This document shows, piece by piece, positions 14,497-15,742 of a DNA stretch of 15,742 nucleotides (positions are counted from its first letter, which is position 1; the number at the start of each line of letters is the position of its first letter). The notes under the pieces were generated by a model. That model was not told the origin of the DNA. It did not search any database and saw only the letters and a list, made by a program, of their open reading frames with translations. This DNA is from Gemmatimonadota bacterium (lineage in GTDB: Bacteria > Gemmatimonadota > Gemmatimonadetes > Palauibacterales > Palauibacteraceae), in assembly GCA_013042495.1 (NCBI GenBank), contig JABDQB010000392.1, forward strand, positions 1-15,742, in the 5' to 3' direction. The position numbers and the translations under genes were made by a program.

Positions 14497-14945
14497 TCGC
14501 CCGGGCGCAAACCGCGCTGCTGGTCCTGGTGCTGGTCGCGGCCGGCGTCTTGCTGGGGTCGTTTCTGCTGGAGTGGCGGGGCCAGGACCTGGCGGTTCCC
14601 GTCTCGGGTCCGGCCTTCGAAGGGCTCCCGTCGTCGATTTCGCCCCCGGCCGACCGGATTAGCGTCGAGGTGCTGAACGGTGCAGGCGAGGCCGGCGCCG
14701 CTGCCCTCGTCACGGAGGCCCTGCGTGATGCGGGCTATGACGTAAAGACGTTCGGGAACGCTACGAGCTTCGCGTACGACGAAACGATCGTGATCGATCG
14801 GTCCGCCCGGTCCGGAGCCGCTCGCTCGGTGGCGGATGCGCTGGGTGTCGACGCGGTGCGCGCCGAACCAAAGCCGGCCCTGTATCTGGACGCCACGATC
14901 ATACTCGGCCGTGACTGGAGACTGCGCCTCGAAAGGCTGCGCTAG
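14493..14945 (+). CDS. Membrane-anchored LytR_C-domain protein
   Basis: A 150-residue protein with a single N-terminal transmembrane helix (~4-26, AQTALLVLVLVAAGVLLGSFL), a short Pro-rich linker, and a LytR C-terminal type domain (~50-145; ISVEVLNGAGEAGAA, ALRDAGYDV, ATIILGRDW). The catalytic LCP phosphotransferase domain is absent, so it is not a wall-polymer ligase itself. Such stand-alone LytR_C proteins are commonly next to yqeK and rsfS; what they bind is unknown. The frame is open to 14409, but that part lies inside yqeK. GTG 14493 overlaps the yqeK stop (GTGA), giving translational coupling. The stop codon overlaps that of rlmN on the other strand. Confidence 0.82.
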   Translation: MIARAQTALLVLVLVAAGVLLGSFLLEWRGQDLAVPVSGPAFEGLPSSISPPADRISVEVLNGAGEAGAAALVTEALRDAGYDVKTFGNATSFAYDETIVIDRSARSGAARSVADALGVDAVRAEPKPALYLDATIILGRDWRLRLERLR

Positions 14946-15742
14946 GGCCCGCCCTCGGCGTCTCCCGATCCGGGCGATTCCATCCCTTCGCGGTCCAATC
15001 GGAGCTGGCCGCAGGCGGCCGCGATGTCCTGACCGCGCGGACGGCGAACGGCCGCTTCCACCCCCCGAGATTCGAGAGCCTGGAGAAACGCCGCGATCCG
15101 GTCCGGAGGACTGGGCTTCCAGTCGCGCCCCGGTATCGGATTGTACGGTATGAGGTTTACGAAACCGTCCAGGTCCTGCAGGAGGTCGGCCAGAGATTGC
15201 GCGAGCTCGGCCGAGTCGTTCACCCGGTCGATCATCGTGTACTCGAAGGTAATGCGCCGGCCCTTGGCTTCCTGGTACGCGTGCAGCGCCGCGAACAGCT
15301 CCGGGAGCGGGTAACGCCTCTCGACGGGAACCAGCATCTCGCGCAGCGCGTGTTCAGGGGCATGCAGGGAGACTGCGAGCCGGAACGGTTCCGGACGGGC
15401 GGCCAAGGCCAGGATGCCGGGCACGAGGCCGACGGTGGAGACCGTGATGCGACGGGCGCCAAATCCGAACCCGGCATGCAGGATCGAGAGCGACCCGAGG
15501 ACCGCATCGAGGTTAGCCATCGGCTCGCCCATGCCCATGTATACGACGTTGGAGATTCCGCGCCCGAACAGATGTCGGCAGACGACTTCGGCGTCCCGGA
15601 ACTGGGCCACGATTTCACCCGCGGAGAGATTCCGCCTGAAGCCGAAATCGCCGGTGGCGCAGAAGCGGCACGCCAGCGCGCACCCGGCTTGCGAGGAGAG
15701 ACAGAGGGTCACCCGGTCGCGCGTCGGTATGAGGACCGACTC
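14942..15742 (-). CDS. rlmN: Dual-specificity 23S rRNA/tRNA (adenine-C2) methyltransferase RlmN, partial
   Basis: Radical-SAM enzyme that methylates C2 of A2503 in 23S rRNA and A37 in some tRNAs. The visible 266 codons run off the window at 15742, so the N-terminal accessory domain and start are missing; the GTG at 15712 is internal. The Fe-S motif CALACRFC binds the cluster. VVYMGMGEPMAN (GEP SAM-binding motif), STVGLVPG, SLHAPEH, and YNPIPGRDW follow in the usual order. The mechanistic second cysteine is in DIAAACGQL (RlmN Cys355 equivalent), which separates RlmN from inactive relatives. Cfr-type resistance methylase is unlikely given this housekeeping setting, but C2/C8 specificity cannot be proved from a fragment. 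Confidence 0.93.
   Translation of the reverse strand, partial: ESVLIPTRDRVTLCLSSQAGCALACRFCATGDFGFRRNLSAGEIVAQFRDAEVVCRHLFGRGISNVVYMGMGEPMANLDAVLGSLSILHAGFGFGARRITVSTVGLVPGILALAARPEPFRLAVSLHAPEHALREMLVPVERRYPLPELFAALHAYQEAKGRRITFEYTMIDRVNDSAELAQSLADLLQDLDGFVNLIPYNPIPGRDWKPSPPDRIAAFLQALESRGVEAAVRRPRGQDIAAACGQLRLDREGMESPGSGDAEGGP

Noticed and set aside
14942..15742. Cfr-type antibiotic-resistance methyltransferase
   Set aside because: The motifs fit RlmN and the surroundings are housekeeping genes with no mobile element.

Overview
The window is GC-rich bacterial chromosome, gene-dense, with short intergenic gaps. The gene set and style suggest a Gram-negative, high-GC lineage, with Gemmatimonadota or a relative as my best guess. 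That guess rests on an exported subtilase with a FlgD-like C-terminal domain, an exported M28 peptidase, a eukaryote-like PurB, an Fe-S type PurF, and a yqeK/LytR_C pair. It is inference from gene content and has not been tested. I see no tRNA, rRNA, CRISPR array, insertion sequence or phage gene. No stretch over 300 bases lacks a gene; the largest gaps are 6222-6483 (partly filled by a possible small ORF), 7093-7262, 10272-10425 and 13782-13926.

Left part, minus strand: from a promoter around 6228-6257 runs a tightly packed unit, truA, an HtrA/DegP-type protease, purB, purC and purF. truA/htrA overlap by 4 nt, htrA/purB are 1 nt apart, and purC/purF overlap by 1 nt. Three enzymes of inosinate/adenylate synthesis (PurF step 1, PurC step 8, PurB steps 9 and AMP branch) are therefore probably co-expressed with a tRNA pseudouridine synthase and an envelope protease. 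Upstream of that unit, also on the minus strand, is lexA followed by a possible 62-residue ORF. Two hairpin-forming inverted repeats separate them from truA.

Middle: lexA diverges from a large exported subtilisin-like protease. The 170-bp gap between them holds a promoter candidate in each direction and a set of 11-bp-spaced direct repeats over the lexA promoter, which look like the autoregulatory SOS operator. The subtilase is followed by an exported M28 metallopeptidase, so this pair is a small secreted-protein-degradation locus. A bidirectional hairpin terminator at 12001-12045 closes it.

Right part: on the minus strand is an RqcH/NFACT-family gene (ribosome-associated quality control) split by a +1-type frameshift near 12844-12859. 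It diverges from a YqeK-like HD phosphohydrolase and a membrane-anchored LytR_C protein. The last gene, rlmN (23S rRNA A2503 methyltransferase, minus strand), is cut by the window edge, and its stop codon shares the palindrome CTAG with the LytR_C stop.

Most of the window is ordinary housekeeping. The points most worth a second look are the lexA operator architecture, the rqcH frameshift, the apparently leaderless truA promoter framed by a perfect inverted repeat, and the eukaryote-like adenylosuccinate lyase. I found no convincing undescribed multi-gene system.
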